Shown here one piece after another: positions 1-7,507 of a stretch of 64,000 nucleotides of DNA. The stretch comes from Nostoc sp. 'Lobaria pulmonaria (5183) cyanobiont' (GTDB taxonomy: Bacteria; Cyanobacteriota; Cyanobacteriia; Cyanobacteriales; Nostocaceae), in assembly GCF_002949795.1 (NCBI RefSeq), contig NZ_CP026692.1, forward strand, positions 865,501 to 929,500, in the 5' to 3' direction. Position 1 is the stretch's first letter. Each line of letters opens with the position of its first letter. A program made the translations under genes and the position numbers. The notes beneath the pieces were generated by a model. The model did no database searches, was not told the origin of the DNA, and saw only the letters and a list, made by a program, of their open reading frames with translations.

Positions 1-215
1 CTGCCTCCTGCCTCATCCCCAGCTAGATAAGAATCATGATTGCTAGCAAAATCCTCTGGAGCATTTATCTTGATTTGTTTCAATTTTGACATGAAACTCG
101 GTTTTTTTAGATGTTGTTTAGATTGGGCAAAATCTTTGATTAAAAGATATAGTTCATCTAGATATTCTTCGTTAAGGCTATCAATTTCAGCGTGAATTTT
201 GTCTTTTGCAGTCAT
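1..215 (-). CDS. Antitoxin-like small protein, 3' end outside window
   Basis: An open frame begins with ATG at 215 and runs without a stop to the window edge, giving at least 71 residues starting MTAKDKIHAEIDSLNEEYLD. The composition (acidic helical N-terminus, then KPSFMSKLKQIKINAPEDFA and a SYLAGDE segment) resembles the small cyanobacterial antitoxins that precede VapC/PIN toxins. That family resemblance is from memory. The expected partner would lie off the left end, so the toxin-antitoxin assignment cannot be confirmed here. The gene is on the same strand as the ATPase/TPR pair to its right but separated from it by a HIP1-rich spacer. Confidence 0.55.
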   Translation of the reverse strand, partial: MTAKDKIHAEIDSLNEEYLDELYLLIKDFAQSKQHLKKPSFMSKLKQIKINAPEDFASNHDSYLAGDEAGG

Positions 216-270
216 TTCTGCCTTTCCTGTAAATACCATACTCATTGTAACTTTTAAGGATAACTGGAGA

Positions 271-392
271 GCGATCGCTCTCCCAAACCAATCAAGCAAA
301 CGCGATCGCACCTCCACAAACCCAAACGCGATCGCTCTCCCAAACCAAACAAGCAAACGCGATCGCACTTCCACAAACACAAATGCGATCGC
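271..392. repeat. 57-bp tandem repeat studded with HIP1 sites
   Basis: Two 57-bp units (271-327 and 328-384) differ at only a few positions and end at a further HIP1 octamer (385-392). Each unit holds two GCGATCGC octamers, so five copies lie within 122 bases. The region lies between the antitoxin-like gene and the TPR gene. The plus-strand open frame across it is a by-product of the repeat length being divisible by three. Confidence 0.85.
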
Positions 393-402
393 CTATATTC
401 CC

Positions 403-2340
403 CTACTCCGGTAAACTCTCTAAAATCTCCCGTGCTACCTTAGACCAATATTCATCCTGATACTCAACATATATCTCCAACGCTGTCTGCAAATTAGCCC
501 TAGCCTCTGCATAGTTTTCCTCTGCTTGTGCAAGCGTTCCTAAACAATAAAGCGTGAGAGCTTGCGAATAGCGATCGCCAAATTCGATTTTGATTTCCAG
601 GGCTTGTTGATAATAATCCCGTGCCTGGTCGTATTCCCGCAACTTTTGGGCAACGATTCCCAAATTGTGGTAAGTGCTAGCACTCGCATAGCGATCGCCA
701 AATTCGATTTCGATTTCCAGGGCTTGTTGATAATAATCCCGTGCCTGGTCGTATTCCCGCAACTCTTGGGCAACCCTTCCCAACTGGTGGTAAGTGCTAG
801 CACTCGCATAGCGATCGCCAAATTCGATTTTGATTTCCAGGGCTTGTTGATAATAATCCCGTGCCTGGTCGTATTCCCGCAACTTTTGGGCAACGATTCC
901 CAAATTGTGGTAAGTGCTAGCACTCGCATAGCGATCGCCAAATTCGATTTTGATTTCCAGGGCTTGTTGATAATAATCCCGTGCCTGGTCGTATTCCCGC
1001 AACTCTTGGGCAACCCTTCCCAAATTGTGGTAAGTGCTAGCACTCGCATAGCGATCGCCAAATTCGATTTTGATTTCCAGGGCTTGTTGATAATAATCCC
1101 GTGCCTGGTCGTATTCCCGCAACTCTTGGGCAACGCTTCCCAAATTGTGGTAAGTGCTAGCACTCGCATAGCGATCGCCAAATTCGATTTTGATTTCCAG
1201 GGCTTGTTGATAATAATCCCGTGCCTGGTCGTATTCCCGCAACTCTTGGGCAACCCTTCCCAAATTGTGGTAAGTGCTAGCACTCGCATAGCGATCGCCA
1301 AATTCGATTTTGATTTCCAGGGCTTGTTGATAATAATCCCGTGCCTGGTGGAACTGTCGCATATCCAGAGAGACATTACCTAAATAAAACAAGGAATTGG
1401 TGACAGCAGGACGATTTTTCTGCTTTTTGGCAATATCTAAAGCTTGTTGATGATAGCTGTTTGCACTTTCAAACTGTCGTTGCTGCTGATAGCTTTCACC
1501 TAACTGATTGATAACTTCGATTTGTAAGGAATAATCAGGGAATTTCTTGGTAATTTTCCCAGCTTTTTCTAAATATTCTCTAGCTTTGATTGGTTTGTGC
1601 TGGCTTAAATATGCTTTGCCCAATTCATTTAAAATATTACCGCAATTGCGGAGATGTTCTGGGCTAGGTATTTCTCCAGTTGGGTGATATTCCATCAACA
1701 GCCCATGTAATAAATCGATACGTTCTTGTTGTTCTGGTGTTGGTAAGCGTTCTATATTTATATCTGTATTCAGAGTATTGGCAATTGCCCTATCTCTAGT
1801 CAATTCTGTGGTTTTAAAGCGAAATAAACCTGATTTCCAAGCCCAAAAATCAGGTGCAAATTTTGCTAACCGCGAAATCGCATAATCTGGCAAGATAAAT
1901 AAAAGCGGATGAGGTACGGTTTTTCGATAAGAATCGCGGACGAAGTTTAAATCTTGTAAAACTGGTGGATAATCTCCAAAAACACCAATCGATTTTTCTA
2001 AATTCCGAATTAATAAAACAAGTTTTTTATTTGTTTCTTTAGTAATTTTGGCTAATTGCTCCACCAATTCATCCCGCAAAAATTGCAAATTTCCATCAGG
2101 AAAATCTAAAACCACAAATTGGATTTCTTGACATTGAGGATTTTGTTGCAATCCAGCAATTAATAGGTTTATATCGGGTGTAAAGTTAATTTCAATAAAA
2201 CCTAAGGTAAATTTTTCTGCAAAATCGACAAATGTCACTAATTCAGCAAATTCATCTTTATTATAGGCAATAAATTTACCTATTTCGGCTTGAACTTCAC
2301 TGTTTTTGTGCTGATTGGAGAGCTTCTTGGAAAAACTCAT
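403..2340 (-). CDS. TPR protein with degenerate NTPase-like N-terminal domain
   Basis: The 645-residue product has two parts. Residues about 1-200 look like a P-loop-type fold without a Walker A motif: a hydrophobic strand (KKLVLLIRNLEK) sits where Walker B would be, and LLFILPDYAISRLAKF and DFWAWKSGLFRF follow. Residues about 230-640 are tetratricopeptide repeats of 40 residues (core YDQARDYYQQALEIKIEFGD), seven of which are almost identical. The start overlaps the end of the upstream ATPase gene by 44 bases, so the two are probably translated together and may form one complex. TPR domains bind proteins; the ligand is not evident. A STAND-like sensor or defence role is possible but is inference only. 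Confidence 0.75.
   Translation of the reverse strand: MSFSKKLSNQHKNSEVQAEIGKFIAYNKDEFAELVTFVDFAEKFTLGFIEINFTPDINLLIAGLQQNPQCQEIQFVVLDFPDGNLQFLRDELVEQLAKITKETNKKLVLLIRNLEKSIGVFGDYPPVLQDLNFVRDSYRKTVPHPLLFILPDYAISRLAKFAPDFWAWKSGLFRFKTTELTRDRAIANTLNTDINIERLPTPEQQERIDLLHGLLMEYHPTGEIPSPEHLRNCGNILNELGKAYLSQHKPIKAREYLEKAGKITKKFPDYSLQIEVINQLGESYQQQRQFESANSYHQQALDIAKKQKNRPAVTNSLFYLGNVSLDMRQFHQARDYYQQALEIKIEFGDRYASASTYHNLGRVAQELREYDQARDYYQQALEIKIEFGDRYASASTYHNLGSVAQELREYDQARDYYQQALEIKIEFGDRYASASTYHNLGRVAQELREYDQARDYYQQALEIKIEFGDRYASASTYHNLGIVAQKLREYDQARDYYQQALEIKIEFGDRYASASTYHQLGRVAQELREYDQARDYYQQALEIEIEFGDRYASASTYHNLGIVAQKLREYDQARDYYQQALEIKIEFGDRYSQALTLYCLGTLAQAEENYAEARANLQTALEIYVEYQDEYWSKVAREILESLPE
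571..1350. repeat. Seven-copy 120-bp coding tandem repeat
   Basis: GCGATCGCC occurs at 571, 691, 811, 931, 1051, 1171 and 1291, exactly 120 bases apart, and the sequence between copies is almost unchanged, differing at only a few positions. Each unit encodes one 40-residue TPR of the minus-strand gene. Near-identity at synonymous positions points to recent expansion by slippage or unequal recombination. Because the unit length is a multiple of three, other frames also stay open; those are not genes. Confidence 0.95.
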
Positions 2341-3643
2341 TTCGCTTCACCACCGGATTTGGATAATTCCACCGTTTATCACCGTTATATTCCAATACAG
2401 AAGTATTAAATAACATTAATTGTCCAATTTCATCTTTACTGACATTTTTAGTTAAGCAAACCTGAGCCAAATGAGCGTAATGTTCTTCAGGAATAAACCG
2501 CTCAAAACTAAATTGTTGCTGTTTAACTGCATACTCTATATCTTCGGATATAATTTTTGCGTGTTTTCGGGTACTCGCTGTTTGACATGCAGAGCGCATC
2601 ATTTGCATTAACTGACGCACATGGCCACCACTTGCTTTTGCTAGTTCTAATAATTGATTACGGCTCTCGAAAATTGCATCAATATCAACCCGCTTTTCAA
2701 TTACACTTGCCATCGCATCTAAGCCCGTCTGATGATAATTTAAATCACATTTATGCCGTTCAAATTCATAGATATTAATCATCGGCACAATATGAGGATT
2801 ACCATCAAATTGATTCAGGGGATTTTTCGGCGAGCAAAGAATTGAAATTGGTACTGTATAAATGATTGTACAATTTAATTCTTGCATCTGAGCCGCATAA
2901 TCAAAAAATAAATGTTCTGCTACGGCAGGAGGAACCCGATCCAAATTATCGAAGATAATTAATAAACCTTTACACGGAGGAAATTTTTGCCGCAATTTTG
3001 TGTAAGCGTCGCTTAATAACAGATTAGTATCAGATTTGAGGCGAGATAAATCTTTTTCTAGAGTTTGCCGAATAGTTGTCTTTTGCTTGTCCGAGCCTTT
3101 AATTTGTGCCAGCAATTTGACCATTAGTTTGGCGAGAAATGGCGCAGTAGGGCTGAGAGTTGCTTCTGCCTCGACGTTGACTGATTTTTCGACACTTTGC
3201 TCGTCTTCTTGAGTAATGTCTTTAAACCATGATTCAAAACTTTTTAATAAATTTTGATTAAAAGTCAAACCTAATTTTCGTAATTCAAATTCAACTTGTT
3301 TAATTACAATCAAATATAAATCTGTATACCGGGTATCATTAATATCTGTCTCTTCATTCGCTTCCAAATAAATAACCCGATAATTGTTTTCCCAAAGACT
3401 CTGAATTTTTTTTAACTCCGTACTTTTACCACAACCGCGATGTCCAGTAAATAAAATTGTTGTAAAATCACCTGCTTCTTGAAAATCCAAAATTGTACTG
3501 ACATTATCAATAGCCGAAGTTTTCCGCACCCCCGACAGATCGACATAATACCGTTCCATTTCTGCTGGTTCAAGCGGCTCAACATTACAAGCCAAAAAAG
3601 CCGCTTTAAGAGTATTTGCACGCTGAAAACTTGACTGAGGCAT
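2297..3643 (-). CDS. P-loop ATPase (AAA/STAND-like)
   Basis: A 448-residue protein with a Walker A motif GHRGCGKST near residue 67 and a Walker B-like strand GLLIIFDNLDRV near residue 235. After this comes a region resembling the sensor and helical parts of AAA/STAND ATPases (SGGHVRQLMQMMRSACQTA). The N-terminus contains YYVDLSGVRKTSAIDNV, typical of cyanobacterial proteins annotated only as P-loop NTPases. No membrane segment or signal peptide is seen. It precedes and overlaps the TPR gene, suggesting an ATPase plus TPR partner. The function is unknown. A conflict or defence role is plausible from the architecture but unsupported by any visible effector domain. Confidence 0.8.
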   Translation of the reverse strand: MPQSSFQRANTLKAAFLACNVEPLEPAEMERYYVDLSGVRKTSAIDNVSTILDFQEAGDFTTILFTGHRGCGKSTELKKIQSLWENNYRVIYLEANEETDINDTRYTDLYLIVIKQVEFELRKLGLTFNQNLLKSFESWFKDITQEDEQSVEKSVNVEAEATLSPTAPFLAKLMVKLLAQIKGSDKQKTTIRQTLEKDLSRLKSDTNLLLSDAYTKLRQKFPPCKGLLIIFDNLDRVPPAVAEHLFFDYAAQMQELNCTIIYTVPISILCSPKNPLNQFDGNPHIVPMINIYEFERHKCDLNYHQTGLDAMASVIEKRVDIDAIFESRNQLLELAKASGGHVRQLMQMMRSACQTASTRKHAKIISEDIEYAVKQQQFSFERFIPEEHYAHLAQVCLTKNVSKDEIGQLMLFNTSVLEYNGDKRWNYPNPVVKRNEFFQEALQSAQKQ

Positions 3644-3795
3644 TCTTTTGAGCAGATAACAATCACCAACTTCTAAATTTTAAGCGATCGCCCATCAAAT
3701 TTAGCAAATACAGCTATAGGACTCATAAAACTCCGCGCGCAAGGAAAGGAAATTATTTATGATTCCTACAGTAGACTTCTTGCATGAATCAAAAA

Positions 3796-3890
3796 CCCTC
3801 ACCCTAAATCCCTCTCCCAAGCTTGGGAGAGGGACTTTAAAATTGGCTTCCCTTCTCCCAAAATTGGGAGAAGGGGTTGGGGGATGAGGG
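3796..3890. repeat. Palindromic dispersed element (CCCTCACCC...GATGAGGG)
   Basis: The element begins CCCTCACCCTAAATCCC and ends GGGGGATGAGGG. Inside are two hairpins, CTCTCCCAAGCTTGGGAGAG and CTTCTCCCAAAATTGGGAG. From general knowledge, C/G-rich elements of this kind are scattered between genes in Nostoc-like genomes. It lies in the gene-free region upstream of the ATPase gene, where it could also fold in transcripts. Confidence 0.7.
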
Positions 3891-4023
3891 CAAATTTTGC
3901 ATTTGTGCAAGAGGTCTAGTCATTGCACCCCAAACAGCCAAAGCTATGCTTTGTCTCCCCTTTCCTTGCTATCAGCACTCGTAACTCGCTTAACCCTGAA
4001 AACTAGTTGCCAAAATTGAAACG

Positions 4024-4231
4024 TTTGCAACAATTGCTCTTTCATGTATAAGAAAGGTTTAAGTATTTCCAAGAAAGGTATAAGCAAGTGCTGCAAAGGC
4101 TTCATACTTTGCAACAATTGCTCTTTCATGTATAAGAAAGGTTTAAGTATTTCCAAGAAAGGTATAAGCAGGTGCTGCAAAGGCTTCATGCTTTGCAACA
4201 ATTACTTGTTCATGTATAAGAAAGGTTTAAA
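4024..4231. repeat. 84-bp tandem repeat, two and a half copies
   Basis: Units start with TTTGCAACAATT at 4024, 4108 and 4192; the last is cut after about 40 bases. Unit sequences differ at only a few positions. Both strands stay open across the repeat because 84 is divisible by three, giving Lys/Gly/Cys-rich or Leu/Pro-rich frames that have no upstream ribosome site and no recognisable domain. I treat it as non-coding. Confidence 0.85.
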
Positions 4232-4429
4232 TCATTGCAGCAATCGTTGTAATTAACTTATGAGTTGCTCTATAGTGCGTAGGCGTAGCCCGTCGTAGAC
4301 ATCGCAAACCGTCTTTATGAGCAGAGCTTGGCACGGACGGCATCAATTCTCGCTAATTACTGCTGTAAGTCAACCTAGTAGAGAAACAGAAAGTGCGATC
4401 GCAATCAGCTTAAAAGAATTGAATTTACG

Positions 4430-5713
4430 TTAACAGTGTTGTTGTTTTTTGAAGAGTGACAACAACAAACACATAAGTCCCATTACTACCAACGACACTG
4501 AAGAAGCAGATTCTGGGACAGGCTGAGAGTTTTGCACAGGCTGATAATTGATGAAATTTCCTTGAATTGGGCTGAGTGATGCCAAAAGTTGCTCAATATC
4601 CTTAGATATATTAGTGTCATTACCAACACTTTTAGAAGAGATCAGGCGGTTAAAGGTTTGGCTACTTGATACATCAAAATCTCCTGTAAACCCCAGAAAA
4701 TTTTGACCTATTTTACCTATAAGAGAGTCAATCAGATTGTTAACATCAGTTTTGATCCCTAATGGGGATAACTTTAAACTGCTGAGATTATTGACGTTTC
4801 CAATCGTTGTGTTGTCAGTCTTTGTTAACCAATTGCCATTACCAATAATTTCATTTCCATTGGTAAAAACCCAGTTCCCATTACCAATAATTGTGTTATT
4901 AGTGCCAAAGTCCCAATTGCCGTTTCCAATGGTTGCGTTGTCACTACCGAAGTGCCAATTTCCATTACCTAGTGTTGCATTATTACTGCCGTTGTCCCAA
5001 TCCCAGTTGCCATTACCAAGGGTTGTGTTACTCTTTCCAAATAGCCAGTTGCCATTACCGATAGTTGCGTTGTCATTATTAAAGTTCCAGTTACCATTAC
5101 CAATGGTTGCACTGTTACTGCCATTATCCGAGTTAAAATTACCAATAGTCGCGTTATTACTACCAAAGTCCTTATTACCATTCCCAAGCGGTGCGTTGCT
5201 CTGATTAAAAGTTTGGCTACCTGAATTAGATGTATTACCAGTGTTACTAAAGGGTATATTGTTACCAAGGACTTCTTTCAATGGATCGAAAGGCGATTGT
5301 TGAAGCAGACTTCCAGCACCTGCGATCGGATTGCTGTTACCTGCAAACGGGTTGGTAGCCCCACCTGCGATCGGATAACCACTGGCTGCAAACGGGTTAC
5401 TACCTCCTGCTAATGTGTTATCAATACCCTTGAAATAGTTATCACCCAGAACTAACTTTAATCGCTCAAAGATTAATTTCTGAAGCCCACTGCCACCATC
5501 GCCTGCAAACGGGTTAATACCGCCACCTGGAATAGGATTGTTACCGTTACCTAATAACAGATTGTTACCACCCGTCAACAGGCTGCCTTTAGCAGCAGAC
5601 AAACTGTCATTGGCAGCAAAGGAATTACCGCTATATAGGTTGCTAGCGCCACCTGCACTTAATGGATTAAATCCACCATTTATGGGATTGACAGCAGACG
5701 CTTCCATTGGCAC
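4430..5713 (-). CDS. Asn/Gly-repeat protein with PEP-CTERM-like tail
   Basis: A 427-residue protein. Residues 1-160 are Gly/Ala/Asn-rich with NPFAG and LLQQSPFDPLKEVLG motifs. The middle holds about nine imperfect repeats of the form NATIGNGNW-x-FG, which should form a regular beta structure. The C-terminus reads VPESASS, a hydrophobic stretch (VSLVVMGLMCLLLSLF) and KKQQ, the layout of a PEP-CTERM sorting tail with Ser in place of the second Pro. No N-terminal signal peptide is visible, which is odd for that class. A GTG start at 5713 is preferred because AGGAG lies five bases upstream; ATG at 5707 is the alternative. It is probably a surface or extracellular structural protein, paired with the gene to its right by shared motifs. 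Confidence 0.7.
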   Translation of the reverse strand: MPMEASAVNPINGGFNPLSAGGASNLYSGNSFAANDSLSAAKGSLLTGGNNLLLGNGNNPIPGGGINPFAGDGGSGLQKLIFERLKLVLGDNYFKGIDNTLAGGSNPFAASGYPIAGGATNPFAGNSNPIAGAGSLLQQSPFDPLKEVLGNNIPFSNTGNTSNSGSQTFNQSNAPLGNGNKDFGSNNATIGNFNSDNGSNSATIGNGNWNFNNDNATIGNGNWLFGKSNTTLGNGNWDWDNGSNNATLGNGNWHFGSDNATIGNGNWDFGTNNTIIGNGNWVFTNGNEIIGNGNWLTKTDNTTIGNVNNLSSLKLSPLGIKTDVNNLIDSLIGKIGQNFLGFTGDFDVSSSQTFNRLISSKSVGNDTNISKDIEQLLASLSPIQGNFINYQPVQNSQPVPESASSVSLVVMGLMCLLLSLFKKQQHC

Positions 5714-6049
5714 TAATTCTCCTATTTTTAGTTAAAAAATTATGGGGTCTTCAGTACTTCTTATACCAATTATGAATTTGCTAAACCCAAAATCTCTCTA
5801 AAATAAAGGCTTTAATAATCTTACCGTCAAACTAACAGAAGATATTGCCTAAACCTTTACCTGAGAAGAGTTTCGGGCGTAAAATAGCAAACTAGTACAA
5901 TAAGGCAGAAGTCACATCAGCGATAATACACGCTTTTCTGGTTTATCGAATAATATGTTTATTTGCGCCAAGCTGTACTAGCATACTATGTACTGAAGAA
6001 CTCATGATTGTTCCTCTCGATTTATCTGCTGATTTTCGCAAATATTGTA
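5714..6049. other. Spacer between the two low-complexity genes
   Basis: About 340 bases, A/T-rich. It presumably carries the promoter of the 427-residue gene (minus strand), since a Shine-Dalgarno-like AGGAG lies at its left end. No terminator hairpin with a T-run and no further gene is apparent by eye. Confidence 0.5.
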
Positions 6050-6844
6050 TTAAGCGAAGGGGTTTTGTCCACCACCACCACCAAATGAGGGGATTTGTCC
6101 ACCACCACCACCAAATGAGGGGATTTGCCCATCACCACCAAATGAGGGGATTTGTCCACTACTGCCAGATGAGGGAGTTTGACCACTACCACCAAATGAG
6201 GGGATTTGACCACTACCACCAAATGAAGGGATTTGTCCTTGTCCGCCAGATGATGGGATTTTTCCACCACCAAGTTCCTTGTCAAGCCTTGAGTTAACTA
6301 GCTTGTCAATACTACCCCTCAAACCGAACCCGTCCGGTATTTCAGTTGTGCTAATACCACCGGACTGGCTACCAGCACCAGTCAAAGGGTCGCTACTACC
6401 GCCTGTGGATGGGCTACCACCGCCTGCAAGTGGGTTGCCACTACCTGTGGATGGGCTACCACCACCTGCAAGTGGGTTGCCACTACCTGTGGATGGGCTA
6501 CTACCACCTGTGGATGGGCTACCACTACCTGTGGATGGGCTACTACCACCTGTGGATGGGCTACCACTAACTTTGGATGGGTTTACACCACCTGCAAAGA
6601 TATTCCAGAAGTTGTCGCCAGCGAAAGGATTACCACCATAGGCTAAATCAGGCTGACTGCCACCGCCACCGCCACCACCACCAAATGGGCTACTGCCACC
6701 CTTTCCATCACCAACACCACTGAATAGATTTTTGACGCCTTCCTTACCGACAACTTCTTCCAAGCGACCGAAGGGTGATTGTCCAAGCGGATTGTTCCCA
6801 CTAGTAGAGGAGTTACCGCTACCACTATTACTCAAATCTGCCAT
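6050..6844 (-). CDS. Gly/Ser/Pro-rich repeat protein
   Basis: A 264-residue low-complexity protein. The N-terminus shares NPLGQSPFGRLEEVVG with the neighbour's QSPFDPLKEVLG, and GGNPFAG with its NPFAG motifs, so the two are probably paralogues. The middle is a run of SPSTGGS and NPLAGGG units. After a short non-repetitive segment (DGFGLRGSIDKLVNSRLDKELGG) comes a run of GQIPSFGGS units ending in QNPFA. There is no signal peptide, membrane segment or sorting tail. The repeats extend in other frames, which are not genes. The function is unknown; an extended structural or matrix role is a guess from composition. Confidence 0.65.
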   Translation of the reverse strand: MADLSNSGSGNSSTSGNNPLGQSPFGRLEEVVGKEGVKNLFSGVGDGKGGSSPFGGGGGGGGSQPDLAYGGNPFAGDNFWNIFAGGVNPSKVSGSPSTGGSSPSTGSGSPSTGGSSPSTGSGNPLAGGGSPSTGSGNPLAGGGSPSTGGSSDPLTGAGSQSGGISTTEIPDGFGLRGSIDKLVNSRLDKELGGGKIPSSGGQGQIPSFGGSGQIPSFGGSGQTPSSGSSGQIPSFGGDGQIPSFGGGGGQIPSFGGGGGQNPFA

Positions 6845-7323
6845 TTAGGATTAATCCTCGTGTTATTTTAATGAAAATTTTGCTAGCATTGCAACATAAA
6901 ATAGACAAAATATAAGTCTGTTTTGTCTATTTGATTGCTATCTTTTTGTTAGCAAAACTAGTTAGTAGTTATTAGATTATTTGGTTATCTTTGTTAAGTG
7001 GAGATAAACAATTTTTAACCAATACTACTTACAATTTACAATCTATATGATTTAATGTTGAAAGACAATGAAAAATATTTTGATATGTTTATCAAATTTG
7101 TAGATATTTTTAGACAATAATAAAAAAATAACTAAAGTTTTTGGATAATAAAATTGAATTTAGACTAATTATTATATTGTAATGAATAATCTTTTGATAA
7201 AATTACCAAATTTTTAGATATTTAATTTATCTGCATTTATCCGGGGCTATATCACTTTTATCTGATGTGATAGCGCAAGACTGATAATAACGAATAGCAC
7301 GGTTACTTATAGCTTACAATAAT
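6845..7323. other. A/T-rich gene-free region
   Basis: Nearly 480 bases of A/T-rich DNA without a credible open frame. It should contain the promoter of the Gly/Ser-rich gene on the minus strand. No clear palindromic operator, hairpin terminator or RNA gene is visible by eye. Confidence 0.5.
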
Positions 7324-7445
7324 TAAGTCGGCACAATCAAAGCAAACTATGTGAATAAAAGTAAACAAGGTTGAAACGCTTTTTCTCCTAGCCCTCTGCC
7401 CCTACTACCTGCCTTATTCTAACGATAATTATTTACGCCGACCTA
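7324..7445 (-). mobile_element. MITE-like dispersed element, copy 1
   Basis: The 122-bp segment is bounded by imperfect inverted ends (TAAGTCGGCAC and ACGCCGACCTA). A second copy lies in the opposite orientation at 45982-46104. Shared blocks include GGTCGGCGTAAATAATTATC, CTTGTTTACTTTT and TTTGATTGT; the central part is diverged. It encodes no protein. Two copies with matching ends support a small non-autonomous mobile element. Confidence 0.65.
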
Positions 7446-7507
7446 GTTAGCTTGCATCATATTAGCACCACTACGAAGTGCAGCGAAAAAAGGTTCAGGT
7501 ACAGGGA

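Larger units (their letters stand above)
3644..4429. other. Gene-free, repeat-rich spacer
   Basis: About 790 bases without a convincing gene. It holds a HIP1-like site after the ATPase gene, a G/C-rich palindromic element, an 84-bp tandem repeat, and at about 4279-4306 a short dispersed sequence (GCGTAGGCGTAGCCCGTCG) that recurs just after the chorismate mutase relic near 53.9 kb. Short open frames here are frames of the repeats. Confidence 0.7.

Noticed and set aside
562..1383. Long plus-strand open frame of 273 codons across the TPR repeats
   Set aside because: It is the antisense of a 120-bp tandem repeat. The minus frame has TPR structure, while this frame has no domain and no start signal.
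4044..4256. Lys/Gly/Cys-rich 70-residue frame on the plus strand
   Set aside because: It consists only of the 84-bp repeat units, with no ribosome site and no homology I recognise.
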